Below are positions 8,104 to 15,638 of a stretch of 19,778 nt of DNA, piece by piece. The notes below the pieces were generated by a model. The model was not told the origin of the DNA. It saw only the letters and a list, made by a program, of their open reading frames with translations, and did not search any database. How positions within the stretch are numbered: the first letter of the stretch is position 1; every line of letters starts with the position of its first letter. The translations under genes and the position numbers were made by a program. The stretch is from assembly GCA_965372385.1 (NCBI GenBank), contig CBDVCD010000034.1:1-19778 (forward strand). The letters run 5' to 3'. The stretch comes from JASJBU01 sp965372385. Its GTDB lineage: Bacteria > Pseudomonadota > Gammaproteobacteria > Chromatiales > Chromatiaceae.

Positions 8104-8130
8104 ACCCCCGCTACGCCGGGGGGGGGGGGC
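8104..8130 (+). terminator. Possible C/G-rich hairpin with a 12-G tract between convergent genes
   Basis: A run of five C at 8105-8109 can pair with the G tract at 8118-8129 across a short CTACGC-type loop, in the gap between the secreted-protein gene and the convergent yjbQ. It is placed where a terminator is expected, but no T-run follows on the + strand; AAAA precedes it at 8101-8104, which would read as a T-run on the - strand, so it could end yjbQ transcription. The 12-G homopolymer is itself unusual and may be length-variable. Confidence 0.4.
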
Positions 8131-8209
8131 GTTGAATTCCAGGTTCTGCAACCATGAAATTGCAGCAGGCTTGAACAGCCAGTCAGTGGTTGATTTTACC
8201 TTTGATGTC

Positions 8210-8626
<417 letters not shown>

Positions 8627-8646
8627 CTTTTATTTCTCCTCGTCGA

Positions 8647-8660
8647 TCCAGCATGCTGGA
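8647..8660. repeat. 14-bp perfect palindrome upstream of yjbQ
   Basis: TCCAGCATGCTGGA is its own reverse complement. It sits 20 bases upstream of the yjbQ start and 6 bases from the larger inverted repeat. Such a site could be an operator for a dimeric regulator; no regulator can be named. Confidence 0.45.
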
Positions 8661-8665
8661 ACCCA

Positions 8666-8723
8666 GTGTGGTGTAACGGATAAAGTATACCTATCAGTGC
8701 ATACTTTATCCGTTACACCACAC
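8666..8723. repeat. Perfect 23-bp inverted repeat with 12-base loop between yjbQ and recG
   Basis: The arms at 8666-8688 and 8701-8723 are exactly complementary over 23 bases, with a 12-base loop at 8689-8700. The arms begin GTGTGGTGTAACGG and end TAAAGTAT. The element fills most of the 124-base gap between divergent genes and ends 27 bases before the recG TTG and 39 bases before the yjbQ ATG. It lacks a T-run. It may be a dispersed palindromic (REP/MITE-like) element, an operator pair, or a 5' UTR hairpin; which one is unknown. Confidence 0.85.
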
Positions 8724-8750
8724 GAATAGTTTACTTGGAACCTATCCCGA

Positions 8751-10853
8751 TTGAAAAAGGTCACCCCCCCTGAAAGTCTGGAAGAGAGGCCGGTCACCAG
8801 CCTGAAACGGGTCGGCCCCAAAGTGGCTGAGAGGCTCTCCCGGCTGGGTATACACAACCTGCAGGATCTGCTCTTCCATCTGCCTTTGCGCTACCAGGAC
8901 CGCACCCGCATTCAGCCCATTGGTTCGCTGCGGCATGGGGATCAGGCGGTGATCGAGGGCGAGGTGGAACTGACGGAGGTCAGGTTTGGCCGCCGCCGCT
9001 CCCTGCTGGTAAGCCTGGCGGACGGTAGCGGCAGCCTCATCCTGCGCTTTTTTTATTTCAATACGGCGCAGCAACACGCCCTGAGCCGTGGCGCCCGGCT
9101 GCGCTGTTTTGGCGAAGTGCGCAACGGACCCAACAGCCTGGAGATGGTGCACCCGGAGTATCAGCGGGTCGAACCGGATGAACCCTTGGCGGTGGATGAG
9201 CATCTGACCCCGATCTATCCCACCACCGAGGGCGTGCATCAGCTGACCCTGCGGGGTCTCACCGACCAGGTGCTGAGCCTGCTGGAGCAGACGCCGTCCG
9301 GACTGCGGGAGTGGCTGCCGGCAAGCCTGTTGGGTCGCTTCCGCCTGCCGGACCTGACTGTGGCGATCCGGTATCTCCATCGTCCGCCACCGGATGCGCC
9401 GCAGGATCAGCTCCTCGCGGGTCTGCATCCGGCCCAGCAGCGTCTCACCTTCGAAGAGTTGTTGGCCCATCAGATCAGTCTGCGGGAGTTGCGGGAACAG
9501 CGCCGTCGGTTACTTGCTCCCGCCTTGTCCGGCAACAGCCGGCTGCGCCACCGGTTGCTGCGGAACCTGCCGTTTCAACTTACCGCCGCGCAACAGCGGG
9601 TGACGAAGGAGATCGAGCAGGATCTTATCCAGCCTCTGCCCATGCAGCGTCTGGTGCAGGGGGACGTGGGTTCGGGCAAGACCATTGTCGGTGCCCTGGC
9701 GGCCCTGCAGGCGATTGAATCCGGTCAGCAGGTGGCGTTGATGGCCCCGACCGAGCTGCTGGCGGAGCAGCATCTACACAATTTTGCCAGCTGGCTTGAG
9801 CCCCTTGGGGTGGCGCCAGTCTGGCTCACCGGGCGGCTGAAAGGCAAGCCCCGCGAGTCGGTGCTGGCAGCGGTGGCGGAAGGCTCGGCCCAGCTGGTAG
9901 TGGGCACCCATGCCCTGTTCCAGCAGGATGTGGTGTTTGCCAGACTGGGTCTGGTGATCATCGATGAGCAACATCGCTTTGGCGTCCATCAGCGGCTGGC
10001 GTTACAGGAGAAGGGGCAGTCTAACGGCCATACACCCCACCAGCTGATCATGACCGCCACACCGATTCCACGTACCCTGGCCATGACCGCCTATGCGGAC
10101 CTCGATCTCTCGGTCATCGATGAGTTGCCACCCGGACGCAAACCGGTCACCACGGTGGTCATTCCGGACACCCGGCGGAATGAGGTGATGGCCAGGGTGC
10201 GGGTGGCCTGTGCCGAAGGTAGGCAGGCCTACTGGGTCTGTACCCTGATCGAGGAGTCAGAAGCCCTGCAGTGCCAGGCGGCGGAGGATACCGCCCGGTT
10301 GTTGGCGGAAGCCCTGTCTGAGCTGCAGGTGGGGCTGGTGCATGGTCGGGTGAAGTCGGACGAGAAGGAGCGGATCATGTCTCACTTCAAGTCCGGCGAG
10401 CTGGAGCTGTTGGTGGCCACCACGGTCATCGAGGTGGGGGTGGATGTGCCTAACGCCAGTCTGATGATCATCGAGAATCCGGAACGGCTTGGGCTTGCAC
10501 AGCTGCACCAGTTGCGCGGTCGGGTGGGGCGGGGTAATGTCGAGAGCCACTGCGTACTGATGTACCATGCGCCCCTGTCACAGAATGCCAGACAACGTCT
10601 GGCAATCCTGCGGGAGACGAGTGACGGCTTTCTGATCGCCCAAAAGGATCTGGAGATGCGTGGCCCCGGGGAGGTGCTCGGCACCCGCCAGACCGGGGAG
10701 ATGCAGTTGCGCATCGCCGATCTGGTGCGGGATCAGGTCCTGCTCGACGATGTACGGGAGGCGGCCGACCTGCTGCTGAGCCAGTATCCGGAGAATGCCC
10801 GGGCACTGGTCAGACGCTGGTTGGGTCAGCGGGCCGATTACGGAAAGGTTTAG
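8751..10853 (+). CDS. recG: ATP-dependent DNA helicase RecG
   Basis: The 700-residue product is RecG, the helicase that remodels stalled replication forks and branch-migrates Holliday junctions. The N-terminal region (VTSLKRVGPKVAERLSRLGI, LPLRYQDRT) and the OB-fold wedge are present. Helicase motifs include Walker A GDVGSGKT near residue 305, the DEQHRFG form of the DExH box near 404, TATPIPRTLA, and the later VATTVIEVGVDVPNA, LAQLHQLRGRVGRG and LEMRGPGEVLGTRQ segments. The length is close to the E. coli 693. The start is a TTG: an in-frame TAG at 8727-8729 closes the frame upstream and no ATG or GTG gives the conserved N-terminus. The ribosome binding site is weak, so expression may be low or affected by the palindrome just upstream. 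The gap to ubiC is 39 bases. Confidence 0.97.
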   Translation: MKKVTPPESLEERPVTSLKRVGPKVAERLSRLGIHNLQDLLFHLPLRYQDRTRIQPIGSLRHGDQAVIEGEVELTEVRFGRRRSLLVSLADGSGSLILRFFYFNTAQQHALSRGARLRCFGEVRNGPNSLEMVHPEYQRVEPDEPLAVDEHLTPIYPTTEGVHQLTLRGLTDQVLSLLEQTPSGLREWLPASLLGRFRLPDLTVAIRYLHRPPPDAPQDQLLAGLHPAQQRLTFEELLAHQISLRELREQRRRLLAPALSGNSRLRHRLLRNLPFQLTAAQQRVTKEIEQDLIQPLPMQRLVQGDVGSGKTIVGALAALQAIESGQQVALMAPTELLAEQHLHNFASWLEPLGVAPVWLTGRLKGKPRESVLAAVAEGSAQLVVGTHALFQQDVVFARLGLVIIDEQHRFGVHQRLALQEKGQSNGHTPHQLIMTATPIPRTLAMTAYADLDLSVIDELPPGRKPVTTVVIPDTRRNEVMARVRVACAEGRQAYWVCTLIEESEALQCQAAEDTARLLAEALSELQVGLVHGRVKSDEKERIMSHFKSGELELLVATTVIEVGVDVPNASLMIIENPERLGLAQLHQLRGRVGRGNVESHCVLMYHAPLSQNARQRLAILRETSDGFLIAQKDLEMRGPGEVLGTRQTGEMQLRIADLVRDQVLLDDVREAADLLLSQYPENARALVRRWLGQRADYGKV

Positions 10854-10892
10854 GCTGTGCGATAATCCTCCTTTTTAAACGGTGAAGAGGCA

Positions 10893-11474
10893 GTGTCGGC
10901 CCAGATTTCAGACAAGTCCGTACTCGAGCCCAACTGGGCGGAGTGGAGGCTCCAGCGGTTTTTCAATATATCGGCCAGTGTGCAGGGCTGGTTACGTGAT
11001 GAGGGATCGCTGACCCGCCGGGTCGTTGAGGCCTGTGGTGAAGGCAGATTTCGGGTGCGTCTGCTGCATCAGGGATGGGGTAGACCACTCTACAGCGAAG
11101 GCAGGGTATTGAGGCTCAGGCGGGGAGAGGCTACCCTGATTCGGGAGGTCGAACTGCTTTGTGACGAATGCCCCTGGGTCTTTGCCAGAACGTTGATTCC
11201 CGCAACCAGCCTGAAGGGGTCTGCCCGTCGCCTGACCCGGCTGGGCGAAAAACCCCTGGGTGCGGTACTCTTTTCCGACCCCAGGATCATACGCGGCATT
11301 ACCCAGATGGCCAGGCTGCAACCACGTCATCCCCTATTCGCGGCGGCGACTGCCCATCTTGAGCAACAGCCGAAGGAGTTGTGGGGACGCCGCACCCTGT
11401 TTTATATTGCCAGACGTCCCCTGTTGGTCAATGAGATCTTTCTGCCCGATATCCCAAATAGCGAAAATCCATGA
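10893..11474 (+). CDS. ubiC: Chorismate pyruvate-lyase UbiC
   Basis: The 193-residue product is chorismate lyase, which removes pyruvate from chorismate to give 4-hydroxybenzoate, the first step of ubiquinone synthesis. Family features are WLRDEGSLTRR near residues 33-43, REVELLCDECPWVFARTLIP near 84-103, LGEKPLGAVLF near 116, and the C-terminal LWGRRTLFYIARRPLLVNEIFLP with the catalytic-site glutamate in NEIFLP. It is cytosolic. The start is GTG; a GAAGAGG site lies very close upstream (2-base spacing), which is unusual, but the conserved region leaves few alternatives. The stop overlaps the ubiA ATG by four bases, so translation of the pair is coupled. Confidence 0.94.
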   Translation: MSAQISDKSVLEPNWAEWRLQRFFNISASVQGWLRDEGSLTRRVVEACGEGRFRVRLLHQGWGRPLYSEGRVLRLRRGEATLIREVELLCDECPWVFARTLIPATSLKGSARRLTRLGEKPLGAVLFSDPRIIRGITQMARLQPRHPLFAAATAHLEQQPKELWGRRTLFYIARRPLLVNEIFLPDIPNSENP

Positions 11475-12382
11475 GTTCGCATGAAGTGAGGATCAAGGAT
11501 TTACAAGTCGGTCCCGTCACCTGGCGGGAGAGGCTACGCCGCTATGCCTTGTTGATCCGTCTGAACAAACCCATCGGCATCCTGCTGCTGATGTGGCCGA
11601 CCTTGTGGGCCCTTTGGGTTGCGGGGAATGGGCAGCCACCCTGGAAAATAGTATTGATCTTCATGGCTGGGGTGACACTGATGCGTTCCGCCGGATGTGC
11701 GATCAATGACTTTGCTGACCGTAAAATCGATGGGCGGGTGACAAGAACCCGGGAACGACCCATTGCCAGTGGTCTGGTGAGCGCGAGAGAGGCGATAGGC
11801 GTGTTTGTGGTGCTCAGTCTGCTCGCCTTTTCGCTGCTGTTTTTTCTCAACTGGCAGACCATGGGATTATCCGTGGGCGCGGTAATCCTCGCGGCGGGGT
11901 ACCCCTTCATGAAGCGTTACACCCATTTGCCGCAGGTGGTGCTTGGTGCGGCATTCGGCTGGGCAGTGCCCATGGCATTCATGGCAGTATCTGAGTCATT
12001 GCCTCCGGTAGCCTGGGTGATGTTCGCCGCCACCCTGCTGTGGGCGCTGATCTACGATACCCAGTATGCAATGGTGGATCGGGAGGACGATCTGAAGATC
12101 GGGGTGAAATCCACCGCCATTCTGTTTGGTCGCTACGATCTGCCGATCATTGGTGCCCTGCAGCTGATGCTGCTGGGACTGCTGATCCTGACCGGCATGA
12201 TGACCGATCGTGGCTGGGTCTATTATCTGGGGCTGCTGGCTGGCGCGGGCTTTTTTGTCTATCAACTTTTTATCAGCCGGAAACGCGAGCCCAAGGCCTG
12301 TTTCGAGGCCTTCCTCAATAATAACCATTTCGGCATGACCGTGTTTCTCGGGCTGATGCTGGATTACATCCTGCTCGGCTGA
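11471..12382 (+). CDS. ubiA: 4-hydroxybenzoate polyprenyltransferase UbiA
   Basis: The 303-residue integral membrane enzyme joins 4-hydroxybenzoate to the polyprenyl tail in ubiquinone synthesis. Both aspartate-rich Mg-diphosphate motifs are present: NDFADRKIDG near residue 79 followed by RTRERPIASG, and DTQYAMVDREDDLKIGVKST near 196. About eight or nine hydrophobic segments are visible, including LLLMWPTLWALW, VFVVLSLLAFSLLFFL and LGLMLDYILLG at the C-terminus. The substrate-facing GWAVPMAFMAV is also typical. The ATG overlaps the ubiC stop by four bases. The length is slightly above the usual 285-290 because of a longer N-terminus. The gene works directly downstream of UbiC in the pathway. 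Confidence 0.97.
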   Translation: MSSHEVRIKDLQVGPVTWRERLRRYALLIRLNKPIGILLLMWPTLWALWVAGNGQPPWKIVLIFMAGVTLMRSAGCAINDFADRKIDGRVTRTRERPIASGLVSAREAIGVFVVLSLLAFSLLFFLNWQTMGLSVGAVILAAGYPFMKRYTHLPQVVLGAAFGWAVPMAFMAVSESLPPVAWVMFAATLLWALIYDTQYAMVDREDDLKIGVKSTAILFGRYDLPIIGALQLMLLGLLILTGMMTDRGWVYYLGLLAGAGFFVYQLFISRKREPKACFEAFLNNNHFGMTVFLGLMLDYILLG

Positions 12383-12405
12383 AACAGCTGGATTGGATCC
12401 AATCT

Positions 12406-13437
12406 ATGCCAGCTCCCCTATCCAAATTGCATCTGGTGATCCCTGGGCTACTGGGACCTATGGCGAATCTGGCATCGGCCGGCATCAGACTCTCGGTTCC
12501 GACATTGGAGCGACTGCTCTCCCGCGCAGATTGCCGCCCGCTGATGGGAGAGGATTATCCCACCACCCTCTTTGCACTCTTCGGGTTGTCATCGAGTGAG
12601 GCACGCGACCTGCCGGAAGGCGCGGTCAACTATCTTGGAGAAGGGGGAGATGTTGAGGATGCCTGCTGGATGCGGGCGGATCCCGTGCATCTTCGTGCTG
12701 ACCGGGACAGGTTGCTGCTGTTCAATGGTGAACAGCTCGCTATCACCCTGCCGGAGGCCGAACGGATCGCCGCACAGTTCAACCAGCACTTTGCCGAGGA
12801 TAATATTCAACTCCTGACCCCGAATCCAGCAAGGTGGTATCTGAGACTTGACCATTGTCCCGAACTCACGACCCACTCACATGGCAAGGTGGTTGGTCGC
12901 CACATCGAACCCTTCATGCCCGCCGGGAAGGATGCCAGACGTTGGCGGCAGCTGAACAACGAGATGCAGATGCTGTTGTTTCAGTCAGCGGTCAATCAGC
13001 AGCGGGAGGTGGAAGGCCGGGTCAGCATCAATGGTCTCTGGCTGTCGGGTGTTGGGTATTTGCCGGAAGTTACCCCGGTAGCCTATCGCAAGGTCTATGC
13101 TGACGATCCTCTGGCCCGTGGACTGGCAAAAATTGTTGATGTGCCAACTGCCGCGGTGTCTGATGACTATGCCGCCGCATGGGAGGAAGGAGAAGAGAAC
13201 CTACTGGTGCTGACCGGGCTGGTTGCGCCGGTGCTCAATGTGGACCCTGTTCGCTGGGCTGAGGGCATGCAAGCGCTCGAAGGTAAGCTCGAGTCATTGA
13301 TCAATCGTATGCCGCGGATAAAGAAGTATCCCTGCATGCATCTCTATCCCTGCAATGGTCAGTGCTATTCGATTACCCCGGGTTCATGGCGCCGGTTCTG
13401 GCGTCGGGTAATAAAGATTCAGGGATTTGTGGGTTAG
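12406..13437 (+). CDS. RpfE-type conserved protein (COG4255)
   Basis: The 343-residue product resembles the conserved proteins labelled regulatory protein RpfE type or, by distant similarity, cofactor-independent phosphoglycerate mutase-like (COG4255). Recognisable segments are the N-terminal LHLVIPGLLGP, WMRADPVHLRADRDRLLLF near residues 85-105, PARWYLRL, VVGRHIEPFMPAGKDARRWR and NEMQMLLFQSAVNQQREVEG, then SINGLWLSGVGYLP. The biochemical role is not known; in Xanthomonas rpfE lies next to recJ in the rpf region. No signal peptide or membrane segment is visible. A PCMHLYPCNGQC cluster near the C-terminus has three cysteines. It begins 23 bases after ubiA and is probably in the same operon. 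The family assignment rests on remembered motifs, not a search. Confidence 0.78.
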   Translation: MPAPLSKLHLVIPGLLGPMANLASAGIRLSVPTLERLLSRADCRPLMGEDYPTTLFALFGLSSSEARDLPEGAVNYLGEGGDVEDACWMRADPVHLRADRDRLLLFNGEQLAITLPEAERIAAQFNQHFAEDNIQLLTPNPARWYLRLDHCPELTTHSHGKVVGRHIEPFMPAGKDARRWRQLNNEMQMLLFQSAVNQQREVEGRVSINGLWLSGVGYLPEVTPVAYRKVYADDPLARGLAKIVDVPTAAVSDDYAAAWEEGEENLLVLTGLVAPVLNVDPVRWAEGMQALEGKLESLINRMPRIKKYPCMHLYPCNGQCYSITPGSWRRFWRRVIKIQGFVG

Positions 13438-13474
13438 GGCCGCGGAAAAATTGATCATGATGGAGAGCGTTCAA

Positions 13475-14107
13475 ATGGGTTTTATCAAAGCGAGATTTTT
13501 ACTGCCAATCGTGTTGGCTCTACATGTCGGCGGTCTGTTGGCGGATGATTCCGTGGGCAAGCAGATCTTTCAGCACTGTAAAAACTGTCATGGTGTTCAA
13601 GGGCTGGGTGGCAAGGAGGGGAAATATCCCCGTATCGCCGGGCTCCCGCAGTTCTACATTGAAAAGCAGTTGACTGATTTCAAGTACCGTAAGCGAAGCA
13701 ACAAACCAATGGTACCCGTCTTTAAAAACTGGCGATTCAATCAGGATGCCATCGCCGCGGTGGCTGCTTACGTCACGCAATTACCGACGGCTGAGTTGAA
13801 TATACCTGCCTATGAGCCCGAAGCCGAGATGCTTGCTCAGTTTGATTCCCGGGAAGAGATGGAGGAGGTCGGGGAGGATATCTTTCAGGACTGTATCCAG
13901 TGCCATGGTGAGAAGGCGGCTGGCAAGACGGACAAGGAGACTCCCCCGCTGGTCAAGCAGTATTCCAACTATCTGCGTAAGCAGATCGGTGATTTCGCCA
14001 CTGGACGTCGGGTCCATGAAAACAGCGAACCGCTGTTTGCCGAACTCGAGGCCGATGAGGTCGAGGCGTTGCTTGCTTATATCTCCAAACTCGTAACGGA
14101 AGAGTGA
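13475..14107 (+). CDS. Periplasmic diheme cytochrome c (c4-like)
   Basis: The product (210 residues) has two c-type heme sites, CKNCH at residues 35-39 and CIQCH at 140-144, in two tandem domains as in cytochrome c4/c553-type proteins. I choose the ATG at 13475 because GGAGA at 13462-13466 is 8 bases upstream and it begins a clean signal peptide (MGFIKARFLLPIVLALHVGGLLA, probable cut before DD); a TTG at 13427 and ATGs at 13457/13460 are alternatives that would blur the signal. Domain 1 has a likely axial methionine in NKPMVPVF (M79). Domain 2 has no methionine at all; the aligned position is Ser in HENSEPLF. The protein should transfer electrons in the periplasm; the partner is unknown. It lies just upstream of the AmmeMemoRadiSam cluster. 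Confidence 0.92.
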   Translation: MGFIKARFLLPIVLALHVGGLLADDSVGKQIFQHCKNCHGVQGLGGKEGKYPRIAGLPQFYIEKQLTDFKYRKRSNKPMVPVFKNWRFNQDAIAAVAAYVTQLPTAELNIPAYEPEAEMLAQFDSREEMEEVGEDIFQDCIQCHGEKAAGKTDKETPPLVKQYSNYLRKQIGDFATGRRVHENSEPLFAELEADEVEALLAYISKLVTEE

Positions 14108-14228
14108 AAGTTGGTTAGCTCGGAAATTTCACCCGTGAACGTGATGATCGTACCGAGATCTGAGCAGGCACCCATCTGTGCCTAAATTGCCTAAAATTTA
14201 TGTAGAGTGAATTTTTAAGGAATTGCGT

Positions 14229-14480
14229 ATGCCGCGGATAATCAAATATTGGCATGCAGGTGACTACAGGCTTATTGGTCTGTTGGTTCTTACGCTGCTG
14301 TTGATTGCGGTATTCCTCGCTCAGCAATCTCCCCAGAATACAAGCACATCACCGAACTGGAGAAAGATAGAGCTGGCAGCGGTCAAACAGCGGCTTGATT
14401 CAGGTGACCTCAGCTACCAGGAGGCGACTTGGTACCACCTGGCCAGTCCTGAAGAGTTGGCCGAGCGAGGTATACCATGA
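14229..14480 (+). CDS. Small single-TM protein preceding AmrS, 83 aa
   Basis: No named family. Residues about 13-33 (RLIGLLVLTLLLIAVFLAQQ region) form one transmembrane helix after a short basic N-terminus, so a cytosolic N-end and a periplasmic C-terminal part of about 50 residues are expected. The tail is helical (LAAVKQRLDSGDLSYQEATWYH). The start is ATG 14229, with AAGGA at 14217-14221 and 7-base spacing; a TTG at 14223 is too close to that site. Its TGA overlaps the radical SAM ATG by four bases. The EATWYH motif recalls the EAxFY segment that precedes the first cysteines in many complete AmmeMemoRadiSam radical SAM enzymes, so this could be a detached N-terminal anchor. The gap before it (14108-14228) holds a short AGGCAC hairpin near 14166-14183. 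Confidence 0.75.
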   Translation: MPRIIKYWHAGDYRLIGLLVLTLLLIAVFLAQQSPQNTSTSPNWRKIELAAVKQRLDSGDLSYQEATWYHLASPEELAERGIP

Positions 14481-15457
14481 GAGAGGTGATTTGTGAGCTC
14501 TGTCCCCGTGCCTGTACGATTCCTGAAGGGGGCGCGGGCGATTGCCGTGTGCGGGTGAATCTCGATGGGAAGCTTCGGGCAACGACCTATGGGCGACCTT
14601 CATCTATCCATATCGACCCAATAGAGAAAAAGCCGCTCTACCATTTCCACCCAGGATCGCCTGTCTTCTCCATCGCCACCGCTGGCTGCAATCTTCACTG
14701 TCTCAATTGCCAGAACTGGCAACTTTCCCAAAGAGGCGGTGAGGAGATGGAACAGATATACCATCTCGATCCAGCGGATGTGATTACTACCGCTAAAGAT
14801 CGGAGTTGCAAGAATATCGCCTATACTTATTCCGATCCCGTGGTCTTCTATGAATATGTCTATGACAGCAGTGTGCTGGCTCATGAGGCTGGGCTATACA
14901 ACCTGTTTATCACTGCAGCTTACATCAATCAGAAGCCACTGCGTCGCCTGTGTCAGGTATTGGATGCGACCAATACAGACCTGAAGGCATTCGATGACAA
15001 ATTCTATCGTGAGACTACTGGTGCAACGCTGCAGCCAGTACTCGATTCTCTGGTGACGTTTCGTGAAGAGGGGGTCTGGGTGGAGGTAACCAATCTGGTG
15101 ATTCCGACCCTGAACGACGATCTGCCCATGATACGCCGCATGGCAAAATGGATTCGTGACGAGTTGGGTGAGGGCACTCCTCTTCACTTCAGCCGCTTCC
15201 ATCCGATGTATCGAATGCGCAATCTGCCGCCCACATCGGGTGAAATACTGGACCTGGCACGGCGTGAGGCGTTGGATGTGGGACTCAAATATGTCTATAT
15301 AGGTAATCTGCCAGGGCATGAGGGTAATTCCACCTATTGTCCGAATGACGGAAGCCTGCTGATCAAGCGGGATGGCTTCTGGATCAGTGAATACAATCTG
15401 CTGGCGGACGGGCGTTGTCCCGTGTGTAGCGAGAAGGTACCTGGAGTATGGCAATGA
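14477..15457 (+). CDS. amrS: AmmeMemoRadiSam system radical SAM enzyme
   Basis: The 326-residue product is the radical SAM member of the AMMECR1-Memo-radical SAM trio, whose reaction is unknown. The 4Fe-4S/SAM motif CNLHCLNC has C71, C75 and C78. The N-terminus carries the family's cysteine set (C6, C9, C13, C23 in ICELCPRACTIPEGG..GDC), followed by HIDPIEKKPLYHFHPG. YSDPVVFYEY and ITAAYINQKPLRRL match the barrel core. The C-terminal domain has C288, then D291 where a second cysteine is usual (YCPNDG), and C314/C317 (CPVC). Typical relatives begin a little earlier with an EAxFY segment that is missing here but resembled by both flanking small proteins. It is coupled by 4-base overlaps at both ends (ATGA). 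No export signal is visible in the enzyme itself. Confidence 0.93.
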   Translation: MREVICELCPRACTIPEGGAGDCRVRVNLDGKLRATTYGRPSSIHIDPIEKKPLYHFHPGSPVFSIATAGCNLHCLNCQNWQLSQRGGEEMEQIYHLDPADVITTAKDRSCKNIAYTYSDPVVFYEYVYDSSVLAHEAGLYNLFITAAYINQKPLRRLCQVLDATNTDLKAFDDKFYRETTGATLQPVLDSLVTFREEGVWVEVTNLVIPTLNDDLPMIRRMAKWIRDELGEGTPLHFSRFHPMYRMRNLPPTSGEILDLARREALDVGLKYVYIGNLPGHEGNSTYCPNDGSLLIKRDGFWISEYNLLADGRCPVCSEKVPGVWQ

Positions 15458-15621
15458 GTCAGACAACAAAGCAGCAGAGGGGGTTATGGCCCCGGCGTCG
15501 GTTTCTACGCCTGGCGCTGGGTCTGGTTGGGGCGATACCGTTTATCCCGATAGCGGGGCAGGGGAGGACAGACTCAAAGCTCTCCCAGCATGAGGCGGCC
15601 TTTTATCATTCAGTTGACTGA
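15454..15621 (+). CDS. 55-aa twin-arginine signal small protein
   Basis: A short gene starts at the ATGA overlapping the radical SAM stop, with GGAG at 15443-15446 (7-base spacing). The peptide has a twin-arginine leader, PRRRFLRLALG, then a hydrophobic stretch LVGAIPFIPIAG, and ends LSQHEAAFYHSVD. Tat leaders normally carry folded, often cofactor-bearing proteins, yet only about 20 residues follow the leader. It may escort a partner by association (a Tat hitchhiker arrangement) or stay as a membrane-anchored peptide. EAAFYH again resembles the EAxFY segment at the start of complete family radical SAM enzymes. Tight coupling and a good ribosome binding site make it likely to be real despite the length. 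Confidence 0.72.
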   Translation: MSQTTKQQRGLWPRRRFLRLALGLVGAIPFIPIAGQGRTDSKLSQHEAAFYHSVD

Positions 15622-15638
15622 AAGCAGGGAGGGATGGC

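Noticed and set aside
8666..8723. Inverted repeat as an intrinsic terminator
   Set aside because: It lies upstream of both divergent genes, not after either, and has no T-run on either strand.
13427..13474. Upstream TTG or ATG starts for the cytochrome c gene
   Set aside because: They would add residues before the signal peptide, and the best-spaced ribosome binding site belongs to the ATG at 13475.
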